The position numbers were made by a program, and so were the translations under genes. 64,000 nt of DNA, taken from the NCBI RefSeq assembly GCF_015245355.1, contig NZ_CP063311.1:2353769-2417768 (forward strand), in the 5' to 3' direction. Under the pieces are notes generated by a model. The model saw only the letters and a program-made list of their open reading frames with translations. It did no database searches and was not told the DNA's origin. Below are positions 19,001 to 28,424 of the stretch, one piece after another. Source of the DNA: Anabaenopsis elenkinii CCIBt3563 (GTDB lineage Bacteria > Cyanobacteriota > Cyanobacteriia > Cyanobacteriales > Nostocaceae). How positions within the stretch are numbered: the stretch's first letter is position 1; each line of letters opens with the position of its first letter.

Positions 19001-20730
19001 GCATCTTTAACGGCGCGGTCAGCAACTTTTAACAGTAACAGTTGTTGGGGATTAAGTTTTTCAACTTCCTTGGGAGGGATTTTATAAGCTAAAGTGTCAA
19101 TATCAAAATCTTGGATGTATGCCCCTAGAGGTGGTTTACCATCTGTTAAACCATACTGTTGCAGTAAGCTGGTTTGCTCCTCTATACCTTGCCATCTAGA
19201 AGGGGGTAAGGGGATAAAATGCTGGGTTCCTTGATAAATACTGCGTTCAAAAGCATCTAATCCGTTACATCCACCGAAAAAGGCATCCATACCTACAATG
19301 GCAACTTTAGCCTGTGGTGTAGGTGTTGTATGGTCTACTGGTGAGGGTGTAGTACCTTGTTCAATAATTAAATGGGAGTTTGTCCCCCCAAAGCCAAAGG
19401 CGCTGATAGCGGCTCGTTTAATTGATGGATGGTGGTCGGTGAGCGAAGTCGAACCGTTGTTTGGCCAAGGCGTAGCTTTTCTGACAATGTTATCAGTGGA
19501 AATAACATGATTGTCTGAGGCTAAAGGTGTATCAATATTAATGGTAGGTGGGATGACTCCCTCAGACATACTCAAAATTACTTTTGTCAAGCCCACCATA
19601 CCCGCAGCGGTTAATAAATGTCCCGTATTGGCTTTGGCGGAACCAACCAGGGGTGAGGCTTGATGTTGTCCAAAAAAGGTATCTAGGGAATTTAGCTCAG
19701 TTGTATCACCTAATAATGTTCCGGTAGCATGACATTCTAAATAATCGATGCTTTGGGGGCTGATTTGTTGCTCACTATAAGCTCGTTCAAAGGCTAAGAC
19801 CTGTCCTTTGGAATTGGGACTGAGTAAATGTTTACCTTTACCATCGTTGGATAGTCCATTACCGCAAATTGTAGCCAGAATATTGTCACCATCTGCGATC
19901 GCATCGGCATATCGTTTGAGTAGTACCATACCCACACCATCACCAGGAATCAAACCTCTAGATGTCTTATCTAGGGGGCGACTGGTACCATCTTCTGCAA
20001 AGCCTTGGACTCCAGAAAATAGCATCCTGACAAATAGGGAATCTGCACAACTGATGGCTCCCGCTAACATCATGTCAGCTTTATGGGATGATAGATAATG
20101 GGAGGCTAGCTTGATGGCATAAAAGGATGAGGAACAAGCAGCATCTAAACAGAAATTAATGGGGGATAGGGATAACCCTTGAGCAACTATGGCTGCTGGT
20201 AACCCAGAGATCATGGCGTTATATAAAGACGCTGTTGTACTCTGTGGTAAACTACCTAAGTCTAAGTCTGGAGCTTGTAGCAGTTCTTGAATCCCTGGTG
20301 CGATCGCTTGTTGGTAAATGGGGGAAAATAATTGATGGGAAAGTTTGGTGGGGAAGGAGAGATTACCTAAAATTACGCCGCATTTAGCCAGTAAATCCTG
20401 TTTTCCCCCATAACCGCCATTGGTAATTGCCTGTTTAGCAGCATACAATGACCATTTAAAGGTGTCATCTAAACTTGCAATTAATTCTGCTGGGAGGTTG
20501 TAACCAGAGGGGTCAAATTCAAAATCCCGAATATATCCACCTTTGAGGGAATAGGTTTTATCTGGTGTTCCCTTAACTGAGTTGTAAAATATTTCCGGGT
20601 CTACTCCAAAATCTTTAACAGTAGCGCTGCTGGTTGATTGTTTTTCTCTTAGGAGATTTTGCCAAAATTCTTCAGGGGTTTTAGCATCGGGAAATAAACA
20701 AGATAATCCGATGATGGCTATTTTTTCCAT
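16096..20730 (-). CDS. Ketosynthase-chain length factor-acyltransferase protein of heterocyst glycolipid synthase
   Basis: A 1544-residue PfaC/PfaB-like protein. Ketosynthase 1 (about 1-460) is intact: LDAACSSSF with the active cysteine near 197, ECHATGTLLGDT, and SAKANTGHLL. A second ketosynthase-like domain (about 475-920) has MTAGENSALKALEVA where the cysteine should be and EVNGSGIPQQ where the first histidine should be, so it is a chain length factor rather than a condensing enzyme. An acyltransferase-like domain (about 1060-1400) carries FGYSLGETSMM. The C-terminus has a helical tail (about 1480-1544), possibly for docking. No dehydratase domain is present here; it is in the next gene upstream. 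Probably hglC or hglD of PCC 7120; symbol left open. Confidence 0.9.
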   Translation of the reverse strand: MEKIAIIGLSCLFPDAKTPEEFWQNLLREKQSTSSATVKDFGVDPEIFYNSVKGTPDKTYSLKGGYIRDFEFDPSGYNLPAELIASLDDTFKWSLYAAKQAITNGGYGGKQDLLAKCGVILGNLSFPTKLSHQLFSPIYQQAIAPGIQELLQAPDLDLGSLPQSTTASLYNAMISGLPAAIVAQGLSLSPINFCLDAACSSSFYAIKLASHYLSSHKADMMLAGAISCADSLFVRMLFSGVQGFAEDGTSRPLDKTSRGLIPGDGVGMVLLKRYADAIADGDNILATICGNGLSNDGKGKHLLSPNSKGQVLAFERAYSEQQISPQSIDYLECHATGTLLGDTTELNSLDTFFGQHQASPLVGSAKANTGHLLTAAGMVGLTKVILSMSEGVIPPTINIDTPLASDNHVISTDNIVRKATPWPNNGSTSLTDHHPSIKRAAISAFGFGGTNSHLIIEQGTTPSPVDHTTPTPQAKVAIVGMDAFFGGCNGLDAFERSIYQGTQHFIPLPPSRWQGIEEQTSLLQQYGLTDGKPPLGAYIQDFDIDTLAYKIPPKEVEKLNPQQLLLLKVADRAVKDAGLKPGGNVAVIVAAETELSVHQLQQRWDLSWQLKEGLLEDNISLSDEHLAQLEGVVKDSLHHPVETGEYVSHIANIMASRISALWNFTGPAFTMTAGENSALKALEVAQMLLATGEVEAVVLGAIDLAGGVENVLLRSQLAQVNQGINTLSFDENANGWMVGEGAGAVVLKRHDTAQQDNQRIYAVLEAVSFAPSLNDACQQAFHTAEIQPQQVNYVEVNGSGIPQQDEAEITGLLQAYPQTGNGLQCAIGSVKANIGHTYTASGIASLIKTALCLYYRYIPATPQWSSVKKPQQWEGSPFYVATESRPWFVDKGATRRIAAINNIGIDGTYSHVILSEDPNQQLRDSRYLQQMPFYLLPVAVRDQSNLEEVLNSLQQSIEDSSCLSTTASQTFTTFKESSEAKYALAITGRNKKELLKQIDAARKGVNTAFEKGTDWQSPNGSYFTAKPLGKTASVAYVYPAAVNSYIGIGRTVFRLFPKVFEDLKSNNLYNRAADVEKLVYPRSFPKLSTRQLESLEKQLLDDSLAMFESEIAFARYMSAIFRDDFQVKPQCVFGYSLGETSMMVAQGVWSDFEGGSNTLNSSPLFGDKLSGPKNAVRQYWGLTATTELQDDNFWATYVLMATPSQVEECLKHEPRVYLTQINTPEEVLIAGEKTACQRVIKSLGCNSFAAPFDHVIHCEAMGSEYEEIAKVNTLPTQDLPGITFYSAAKYQPIPLDSAVIADSIATALCQQLDFPQLVNRVYDDGVKIFVEAGAGGVCSRWIGKILENKEHITISLNRRGMDDHTSIVKALAKLVSHRVNLDLSPLYSLTTATTKQNNLTHQKVTLGGKSITNSILSPENQQQFQDIANNLHNYRVVPPTQTNNIIEHGFHLPEALQSSESVGSPQEKTLQPIVSSPAQNHQLDHTIRIMELNITQYKKLSENHRHTTENHTAFLQARQDFSQQMSQIIKLQLACAENLLNADR

Positions 20731-20880
20731 TGTTATATCCTCAACATCTGCGGGGTATTTAAAAGAAAGTAGGATTTACGCACTTACCCAAATTGAGAAT
20801 TTTTTTTGTGTCACGTAGAGGCGCACAGGGACATAGAGTAATAAATCATACTAATCTTGCCAAGCCCCTGTTTTGTGTTG

Positions 20881-22587
20881 TTAACTTTTCATTAATTTTG
20901 TTGACCAAATGATGGCATGAGCCCCTAGCATTTGGGAGTATATTTTCCCCTGATTATCGTGGATAATAAAGTCAGCGATCGCACTACTTGCTGTTTTAGA
21001 TTTTACTTCACAGGAAACATAAAATAGTTCATTATGTGGTGTAGGGGCAAACTGTTCAAATTTCTCTACCTTTCCGGGTAAGCAACCCTCTTCATAAAAG
21101 TGTTGTGTCCATATCCACAGGGCGTGCATACTCAGGTCAGTCGTATAAGGATTTACCCATTTCACGGGGAATTGTCCTTGTTTTCGATCGCTGATTTCTG
21201 TCCACAAACATTCTGTGGTGATTTTTTCTCGAGTAATATTTAAAACTCTTCGTACTTGCTGAAATGAAGGTCCATGAAATAGGGTAGGGCCTCCATTTTG
21301 ATAGAAATCTCTACCCGTAGTGCTAATAATGTCATCTAGATTCAGATTAATAGATTCATAAGTAGGAGGCTGGGGAATTTCCCGATGGAGGTTGAGTTGA
21401 GCGCTAAAATGGTAATGGACTTTTCCCGCTGGGTTTTTACTCCATATAGTGGCTTTAACTACAATTTTTTCGGCGTTGATTTTCTCAAGTTCTTCTATTT
21501 CTAAAGTGTGTTCTTGAGCTAAGGTGTGATTGAAGGTGATACCCTTTAAAATCCTGAAATCTGTGTAATTGAATAATCGATAACCTGGATACATTTCCTC
21601 ACAGGTATTGATGATCCATGTCATTGCACAAGTAGCAGGTAAAACAGGAGTACCAGCAATCACATGGTCATATAAAAAAGGATTAGCTTCCAGTGTCATC
21701 TGGCGACGGATGCGATGGGTGCGCAAATGGGAATCTAACTCAGTGGTAGGGGGAAGAAGGGGACTACCAATGACAACTTGGGTAGTATCATGATGGGCAG
21801 GGTGTAGTTCATTAACTAACATTTGTGTACCTACATCCACCGGGATAATGTCAATACCTCGGTCTGTAAAAGCCTTTTTCAGTTCTGGTGACACCATCCC
21901 ACTATCCCAAGCGCCCCAGTTAATGGCCACTACATGACACTGAGGATAATTTTGCTTGATTAAATGGGCTGACTTATTGAGGATTTCATTGGCGATCGCA
22001 TAATCAGATTGGCCGATATTGCCGTAAAATCCACTGACAGAGGAGAACAATACTAAATGTTCTAGTTGCTGAGGTTTTACACAGGTGAGGAGATTTTCCA
22101 ATCCCTGGACTTTAGCAGTATAAACCTTCTCAAAATCTTGGTCAGTTTTCTTGGAAATCAGTTTATCAGCTAAATTACCAGCTCCGTGAATAATGCCAGT
22201 AATAGTACCCACAGATTCTAATTTTTGTTGTAAATCTGTGACATTAGTGATATCTACACTAATATACTCTGCTTGAGCGCCCGTTGCCTGCAAACTGGCT
22301 AAAGTTTGCTTAATTTCCCGACTAGAAGCAATCTGATTATATATCTTCAAAACACTCATAGGAGTGGGCTTTTGACCCTGAGCTTGAAGATACTCCATAA
22401 TACCTTTCTTTAACGCCGCCTCCGACTCACAGTTTTGAGCGAACTGCGGTTCAACATCCAAAAGTTCGGAACGACCCAGGAGAATAAACCTACAAGGGTA
22501 CTGCTGGGCCATTTTAATCGCACATTGAGCAGTAATACCCTTAGCACCGCCACTAACAACAAAAACCATTGAAGTCTGTGTATTCAT
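20881..22587 (-). CDS. Ketoreductase-dehydratase protein of heterocyst glycolipid synthase
   Basis: The 568 residues combine the catalytic half of a PKS ketoreductase (about 1-270: VVSGGAKGITAQCAIKMAQQ, SSVSGFYGNIGQSDYAIAN with the catalytic Tyr) with a double-hotdog dehydratase (about 285-560: PFLYDHVIAGTPVLPATCAM holds the catalytic His). The structural half of the ketoreductase appears to lie at the C-terminus of HglE, so the KR is split over two proteins. It would reduce and dehydrate the beta-keto intermediate. It lies 82 bp after hglE and 150 bp before the KS-CLF-AT gene. Confidence 0.88.
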   Translation of the reverse strand: MNTQTSMVFVVSGGAKGITAQCAIKMAQQYPCRFILLGRSELLDVEPQFAQNCESEAALKKGIMEYLQAQGQKPTPMSVLKIYNQIASSREIKQTLASLQATGAQAEYISVDITNVTDLQQKLESVGTITGIIHGAGNLADKLISKKTDQDFEKVYTAKVQGLENLLTCVKPQQLEHLVLFSSVSGFYGNIGQSDYAIANEILNKSAHLIKQNYPQCHVVAINWGAWDSGMVSPELKKAFTDRGIDIIPVDVGTQMLVNELHPAHHDTTQVVIGSPLLPPTTELDSHLRTHRIRRQMTLEANPFLYDHVIAGTPVLPATCAMTWIINTCEEMYPGYRLFNYTDFRILKGITFNHTLAQEHTLEIEELEKINAEKIVVKATIWSKNPAGKVHYHFSAQLNLHREIPQPPTYESINLNLDDIISTTGRDFYQNGGPTLFHGPSFQQVRRVLNITREKITTECLWTEISDRKQGQFPVKWVNPYTTDLSMHALWIWTQHFYEEGCLPGKVEKFEQFAPTPHNELFYVSCEVKSKTASSAIADFIIHDNQGKIYSQMLGAHAIIWSTKLMKS

Positions 22588-22669
22588 ATTATTAAGAATT
22601 TATGATGAGAAACTTGCACAGACGCACTAATGTGGGGGGCGTCTGGTGCGTGAGATATAACCCCCAACC

Positions 22670-25600
22670 TTACTGGATGTAATCAGCGACCAAAGTCACA
22701 CGACCTTGAGAACCGTAAGCCACCTCAGTGATATGAAGGTTGGGGTCATGTAATTCAGCGATAATGTGTGCTGCTGACATTTGAGGATCTAAAGAGGGAC
22801 TTAAATCAATAGCGCGAGTAAAGACCCTTGGCCATTCCCAGTGAAGAGACTTGGTTAAGCCAAATAAACCCGCTCCAATAGCTGGGAAATTAACACTATG
22901 TTCTAATCCAAAAGCACCATCTAAACGAGTTACAGTTAAGAAACAACTGCGTTCATAACGGGCCAGTTGATTGAGAGATTGCTGGAGATGTTTGGCTATA
23001 AAGAAGATATGCTTGACAATTGCCTTCTCTTGTGGTAAGTAGGCAGGTTGTTGATTGGGGGCAAATAGGGGATGAATGTGGATAAAAGCCCCAATATTGC
23101 CGAAGTGAGTGGCGATCGCAGATAATTTGTGTTGTAGTAGTTCTTCGGTCATATCTGCAAGGACGACACGATTCACTCCGGCAGGTAAAGGGGATTGTTG
23201 GGGAACGATGGATGGGGGGAAACTTAAGATGACCACTTTGCCACCGCGATCGCTTAAACTTTGAGCTAGTTGGGAGGTAGTGAGGGAACCATCATCAGTG
23301 ATAACGGTAACATATCCCTCTGGTAAAGCAAAATCTAAACTATCGGGGGGTGGCAAAAAATGCAGTTTAGCAGGTCGTCTGGTTACACCCTCAATTACCT
23401 GGACTGGCTGGTAACTAAACTGCGACTGGGGCTTTTTTTTTTCACCCCCAGCCAGCTTCTGGAGGTAATCAACTATTTGACCGATGGTGCGGATGTCTCC
23501 TAGTTCTTCCAGATTGGGTTGGGGTAAATTGGGGTATTTTTCTTGCATTGCGCCCAATATTTCTACCCGTTTAATGGAGTCAATGCCTAAGTCAGCCTCC
23601 ATGTCCATATCCATTTCTAGCATCTCTACCGGGTAGCCAGTTTTATCGCTGGTGATAGCTAACAAGGTTTGACCCAAGTCTGTATAGTCGTCAGTAGTTG
23701 CTATTTGTGCTTCTATGGGTAGGGGTGTAGAGACAACCGGGGAGGTCGTCTCTACGGGACTGGGGATATTATTGTCCCCTATGGGGATAAGGGACAAGGG
23801 GGATGCCATAGATTCTAGCACGAGTTCTTGAGTCGTAGTAGAAGTTTGTGTTGCTACAGTAGCACTAAGGGCGACATGGGATTGCAGATATTCTACAACT
23901 TGACCAATGGTGCGTTTTTCGGATAATTCTTCTAAATTAGGCTGGGGTAGGTTGGGATGCATATCTTGCAATGCGCCCAAGATTTCTACTTTTTTAATAG
24001 AGTCAATGCCTAAGTCAGCCTCCATGTCCATATCCATTTCCAGCATCTCTACCGGGTAGCCAGTTTTATCGCTGGTGATGGCTAACAAGTTGTTACCCAA
24101 GTCGGCGAGGTCAATGGGCACTGGTAAGATTGAGGATGTAATAGAAGCTGCTGGTGTGGTTTCAATCACAGGTTCCGGTGTGGTTTCAATCACGGGGGCT
24201 ACAGCTACAGGTACTTTTTCGGTAAGAACTGCTGCTGATGGGGTGGGCTGGGGATGCTCCTGGGCTGTAGCTACAGAATCACCGGAAATAATGTGAGAAT
24301 ATTCTTGTTGTATAAGTTGGAAAAAGTTTTTGGAGTATTCTAACTGTTCCAAAAGGTATTGTTCATGAATGCGGAGGGTTTCACTTTGCTGAGTGTGAAA
24401 CTGCATCATCCCACGTTCGAGACTTTGCTTAACAATTAGTTGTAGTTGTGCGGCTTCTGCTAGAGATTTGCTGTTGTTAAACACAGCGTTCTGTTGCTGC
24501 ATCAATTGGAAAAACGCCTTGGTGTATTCCATCTGATGTTGCAGATATGTCCCGTGGACTTGTAAATTTTCAGTTTGATTCTGTTGGAACTGGGTAAGGA
24601 GGTATTCTAAACTTTCTAGGGCTGTTTGGTAATTGACAGGTTTTTCTGGTGTTGGTTGCATTTTGGTCTCCGGGCTGCTGGTGGTTGGTGGCAGGGTAAC
24701 AGGATGGGGTAGGGTAGCAGTGGGTAGCAAACTATCTGTAGGATGGGCAACCAGTCCATTAGTATGATTTTCTTTGACTGGTGGAGTTGTCACCATAACT
24801 GTGGCTGGGCCAGGTAAGCTATCAGACCCTTCAGGGGTTGCAGCAGTTAAACTCACTGTATGTCCATTCTGCAAAGCTTGAGTGAAGGCGTTTTTAGTTT
24901 TTTCGGATACATAGTTAACACCTTTTAAACGGACATTTAACGCCTTCTTCTGCTCAACTGGGGGTAGGACAGTTTCAACTTGGTAAGGGTCAAGGTTTTT
25001 TAAAGCTAGACCAAGAACGCGCAACTGTACCGCTGCTTCTCGTAGAGAGCGATCGCTGTTCTTGTGGGTGCTGGGGTTGAGGGAGATGGTCAGATGGGGG
25101 CGATCGCCTAAAATATCCTTGACTAAGTTGCTGAGAATCCGGCGCGGTCCAAATTCCACAAAGCAGTAACCACCAGCAGCATAGATATTTTCAATTTCCT
25201 GTTTAAACATCACGGAGTTAGCCAGGTGAGTTTCCAGGATTTTTTGGATACCTTGGGGGTCTTGGGGGTAGGGTTTACCTGTGACATTGGTAAACACAGG
25301 AATTTGAGGCGGATTAAATTTAACAGACTTAGTGGCGATCGCAAAGGATTTTTGAGCAAAAGCAATCAGGGGGGTGTGGAAAGCTGCAGACACAGGTAAC
25401 AACACAGCGGTACAACCCTGGTCTTGTAAAGCTTGTCGGAGCTTAGTAATTTCTGCGGTTGGCCCAGCCAAGACCACTTGAGTAGGGGAATTAAAATTAG
25501 CGATCGTCACCTGGGGAAACTTCCGCAGCACCACTGCAACTTTACTCATGTCTTCCTTGACCGCCAACATACTTCCGGCGTCGTGGTCTGGGTCTTTAGG

Positions 25601-27868
25601 TGCGGCCATAGCCTGACCTCGAGACTTAACCAGAAACAAGTAATCTTCTTCACTCAGGACCCCCGCAGCCCATAAAGCCGTCAGTTCACCAAAGCTGTGT
25701 CCGGCGACAAAATCTGATTTAAAACCAGCTTGTTGCAAAATAGAATACAACCCGGCACTAAAGACCCCAATAGCGGGTTGAGCATATTCAGTGCGTTGCA
25801 GTGCTGCAACTTGGGCATTTTTCTCCGCCTCATCAAATACTGGACGGGGGAAGACAATATCCGAAAGTGACTGTAAATTATCCTTGAGTAATAAACTATC
25901 CATACAGCCATGTAAACGGCGCATAGTGGGAAAATTCATTACCACTTCCCGCCCCATTTCCAAATATTGCGAACCTTGTCCAGAGAACACAGAAACAACC
26001 TTTCCACCCAACTCCATCCCAGAGGAACGGTAATAAATACCCTGGGGATGTTCCCAAGAGGGTGCAGAGGCTTTGTGTTTGAGCTGGTCAATAGTAACTT
26101 GGATCAACTTACAGGCTTCTGGCAGATTTTCAGCTACAAACCCCACCCTAGGAGCTACCAAGGGAATTTCCAATGATTGGGATTCTTTGACTAAAGCCGC
26201 GAAATGTCTATCACCACCATCTCCTTGCAACTTACCCAGAGTTGCTTCACACTTACTCAAAAGTTCTCGGGGATTGTCAGCAAATAGTAGCACCTCATGA
26301 GCGGTACCATGTAAACGGTAGGGAAGGTTTTCTGAGGTTTCGTATTCTTCCAAAACCACGTGGTAATTTGTGCCCCCAAAGCCGAAAGAACTGACACCAG
26401 CGCGTCTTGGGGGTTCCCCTTCGGCCTTTATCCAAGGTCTGGTTTGAGTATTCAGATAAAAGGGAGAATTTTTGATATCAAGTTTAGGATTGGGCTGAGT
26501 AATATTAATAGTTGGGGGTAAAATCTTGTGATGCAGTGCCAGGGCTGTTTTAATCAAACTTGCTGCGCCAGCTGCGGCTTTAGTATGTCCAATTTGGGAC
26601 TTAACACTACCCAAAGCAATATGCTGTTTTTGGGAATCATGTTGACTAAAGTAGTCCTTTAAAGAACCGAACTCGGTGGGGTCACCAGCCATTGTCCCAG
26701 TACCGTGGGCTTCCATTAATCCCACAGTGGCGGGGGAAAAGCCAGCATCATCATAAGCGCGTTCTAAGGCTTTAACTTGGCCTTCCTTGCGGGGAGCATA
26801 AATACTCTTGTAGCGACCATCGCTAGAAGTACCAATACCTTTAATGACTGCGTAAATTTTATCATTGTCCCGTTGGGCATCTTCGAGGCGTTTAAGAACA
26901 ATCATCCCAATACCTTCACCGAGCATCATCCCATCAGATTGAGCGTCGAAGGGTTTGACATTTTCACTGGGGGAAACCGCCGGTGTTTTACTGAAAGAGA
27001 TGTAAGCCATGATGGTGTTATCAGTATCCACACCACCTGTGAGCATCATATCAGCCCGATATTCCACCAGTTCACTAATGGCCATTTTCAGAGCGCCAAA
27101 GGAACTAGCACAAGCAGCATCAACTACACAGTTTGTCCCCCCAAAGTTGAGGCGGTTAGCAATGCGTCCAGCAACGACATTGGCTAGCATCCCGGGGAAT
27201 GCATTTTCATCCCATTTAATATAGGCGCTTTTGATTTTTTCGATAATTTTTTGGGTATCTGCATCGGAAATACCACTGCTTTTGAGTGCCTTTTCCCAAA
27301 CAGGATACTCTAACCGGGCTGAAAGTGGCATTCCCAATTGCTTGGCCATGGCCACACCTAAAATTACCCCGACATTTTCACGGCTAAATTGGCGAGATTC
27401 ACCATAGCCCGCATCTTCCATTGCTTCTTTAGCTATGACTAAACTTAATAGCTGAGAAATATCTGTGACTTCTAAAATGCTGGGAGGAATACCAAATTCC
27501 ATGGGGTTAAAATCTATTTCTGGAATAAACCCACCGCGTTTACAATAGGTTTTGTCCTCAGGGGTTCTGGGGTTAGGGTCGTAATAATCTTCAATGCTCC
27601 AGTGTGTGGGGGGAACATCAGTAATACAATCAATTTTGTTAACAATATTTTGCCAGTATTCCCGTAAGTTTCTAGCTTGAGGTAATAGGGAAGCCATACC
27701 GACAATGGCTATGGGGTTGTGTTGTAATTTTCTATTAATCTTATTCACTGACATGGGTTTCTCCTGGTGCGATTTTTTTTCGTCTATTGACCTAATCAAA
27801 GTTTTCTCAACACTGTTGATAAGGCTTTCTAACTCTGCCATAGCCGTATCAATTGAATAAGCAGACAT
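22670..27868 (-). CDS. hglE: Heterocyst glycolipid polyketide synthase HglE
   Basis: A 1732-residue PfaA-like type I polyketide synthase building the long aglycone of heterocyst glycolipids. Domain order: ketosynthase (about 50-480; VVDAACASSFGA, EAHGTGTMAGDPTEF, SVKSQIGHTKAAAG), acyltransferase (about 620-910; FSGQGSQYLEMG, VAGHSFGELTALWAAG), a linker with two related helical repeats (LQVHGTYLQHQMEYTKAFFQ and LRIHEQYLLEQLEYSKNFFQ), two ACPs with near-identical cores (DMDMEADLGIDSIKKVEIL and DMDMEADLGIDSIKRVEIL, about residues 1288 and 1428), and a ketoreductase structural subdomain (about 1490-1732) lacking its catalytic half. It is the first gene of the minus-strand block; its leader contains a 10-bp inverted repeat. 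Confidence 0.92.
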   Translation of the reverse strand: MSAYSIDTAMAELESLINSVEKTLIRSIDEKKSHQEKPMSVNKINRKLQHNPIAIVGMASLLPQARNLREYWQNIVNKIDCITDVPPTHWSIEDYYDPNPRTPEDKTYCKRGGFIPEIDFNPMEFGIPPSILEVTDISQLLSLVIAKEAMEDAGYGESRQFSRENVGVILGVAMAKQLGMPLSARLEYPVWEKALKSSGISDADTQKIIEKIKSAYIKWDENAFPGMLANVVAGRIANRLNFGGTNCVVDAACASSFGALKMAISELVEYRADMMLTGGVDTDNTIMAYISFSKTPAVSPSENVKPFDAQSDGMMLGEGIGMIVLKRLEDAQRDNDKIYAVIKGIGTSSDGRYKSIYAPRKEGQVKALERAYDDAGFSPATVGLMEAHGTGTMAGDPTEFGSLKDYFSQHDSQKQHIALGSVKSQIGHTKAAAGAASLIKTALALHHKILPPTINITQPNPKLDIKNSPFYLNTQTRPWIKAEGEPPRRAGVSSFGFGGTNYHVVLEEYETSENLPYRLHGTAHEVLLFADNPRELLSKCEATLGKLQGDGGDRHFAALVKESQSLEIPLVAPRVGFVAENLPEACKLIQVTIDQLKHKASAPSWEHPQGIYYRSSGMELGGKVVSVFSGQGSQYLEMGREVVMNFPTMRRLHGCMDSLLLKDNLQSLSDIVFPRPVFDEAEKNAQVAALQRTEYAQPAIGVFSAGLYSILQQAGFKSDFVAGHSFGELTALWAAGVLSEEDYLFLVKSRGQAMAAPKDPDHDAGSMLAVKEDMSKVAVVLRKFPQVTIANFNSPTQVVLAGPTAEITKLRQALQDQGCTAVLLPVSAAFHTPLIAFAQKSFAIATKSVKFNPPQIPVFTNVTGKPYPQDPQGIQKILETHLANSVMFKQEIENIYAAGGYCFVEFGPRRILSNLVKDILGDRPHLTISLNPSTHKNSDRSLREAAVQLRVLGLALKNLDPYQVETVLPPVEQKKALNVRLKGVNYVSEKTKNAFTQALQNGHTVSLTAATPEGSDSLPGPATVMVTTPPVKENHTNGLVAHPTDSLLPTATLPHPVTLPPTTSSPETKMQPTPEKPVNYQTALESLEYLLTQFQQNQTENLQVHGTYLQHQMEYTKAFFQLMQQQNAVFNNSKSLAEAAQLQLIVKQSLERGMMQFHTQQSETLRIHEQYLLEQLEYSKNFFQLIQQEYSHIISGDSVATAQEHPQPTPSAAVLTEKVPVAVAPVIETTPEPVIETTPAASITSSILPVPIDLADLGNNLLAITSDKTGYPVEMLEMDMDMEADLGIDSIKKVEILGALQDMHPNLPQPNLEELSEKRTIGQVVEYLQSHVALSATVATQTSTTTQELVLESMASPLSLIPIGDNNIPSPVETTSPVVSTPLPIEAQIATTDDYTDLGQTLLAITSDKTGYPVEMLEMDMDMEADLGIDSIKRVEILGAMQEKYPNLPQPNLEELGDIRTIGQIVDYLQKLAGGEKKKPQSQFSYQPVQVIEGVTRRPAKLHFLPPPDSLDFALPEGYVTVITDDGSLTTSQLAQSLSDRGGKVVILSFPPSIVPQQSPLPAGVNRVVLADMTEELLQHKLSAIATHFGNIGAFIHIHPLFAPNQQPAYLPQEKAIVKHIFFIAKHLQQSLNQLARYERSCFLTVTRLDGAFGLEHSVNFPAIGAGLFGLTKSLHWEWPRVFTRAIDLSPSLDPQMSAAHIIAELHDPNLHITEVAYGSQGRVTLVADYIQ

Positions 27869-27949
27869 AGGGCATATACTGTTGTTAAGTGGTATGAATT
27901 ATGATTGCTCCTGTGGCGAATCTATAGCAATTCCTAATTCGTTGGTGAG

Positions 27950-28017
27950 AAACCACAAGTACACTTTACATCGTCAATCTTACGAGTGCCGATTACATAT
28001 AATTCCGCTTGTGGTTT
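27950..28017. promoter_or_regulatory. Inverted repeat in the hglE upstream region
   Basis: AAACCACAAG (27950-27959) and CTTGTGGTTT (28008-28017) are perfect inverted copies 48 bp apart, within the 265 bp between the small gene and hglE. They could form an mRNA leader hairpin or a paired operator. No known regulator site is recognised. Confidence 0.35.
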
Positions 28018-28133
28018 AAGTAAGTTTCACAGGGGTTACCTGACTCACATCCAATATGCTGTAACTGCTGGTTTGTCAGACAACACTTTTGTCACCCTAA
28101 TTAATTTTGCAATGCACCATTGTGGAAATTATG

Positions 28134-28412
28134 TTATACAGCACTGGATTCTTGATATTGAGGTAATAGGTCAATCACGTTGTTGAAACTGGAAAAATAG
28201 TCTCGCAGTACGTTAGCTGCTTGACCTGTGAATTCCATCCACTCGTAATGATACAGATTTTCGGCAATTGTATCCCTCTGGAGCAGGGGTAACTGAGGAC
28301 TAGCTACTAGGACAGAAACGCTTTTTTCTCCCAAACTGGTTTGAGTATCTAGTCTAACCGCAGCTACATAGCTGGTGTTAATGACAACGTTCTGTATTTT
28401 AATAAATGCCAT
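28134..28412 (-). CDS. Small conserved protein upstream of hglE, unknown function
   Basis: A 92-residue protein starting MAFIKIQNVVINTSYVAAVR, rich in beta-strand-like segments and without membrane helices or a signal peptide. I chose ATG 28412 over a TTG four codons earlier; neither has a strong ribosome site. It lies upstream of hglE on the same strand. In PCC 7120 one or two small genes (asr5349/asr5350, from memory) occupy this position, so it is likely part of the conserved island. The function is unknown. Confidence 0.7.
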   Translation of the reverse strand: MAFIKIQNVVINTSYVAAVRLDTQTSLGEKSVSVLVASPQLPLLQRDTIAENLYHYEWMEFTGQAANVLRDYFSSFNNVIDLLPQYQESSAV

Positions 28413-28424
28413 AGACAGTTTCAA

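Noticed and set aside
20760..20880. AGGATTTACGCACTTACCC before the KS-CLF-AT gene, resembling an IS end
   Set aside because: Only one end is visible and no partner or gene remnant; too weak to call an element.
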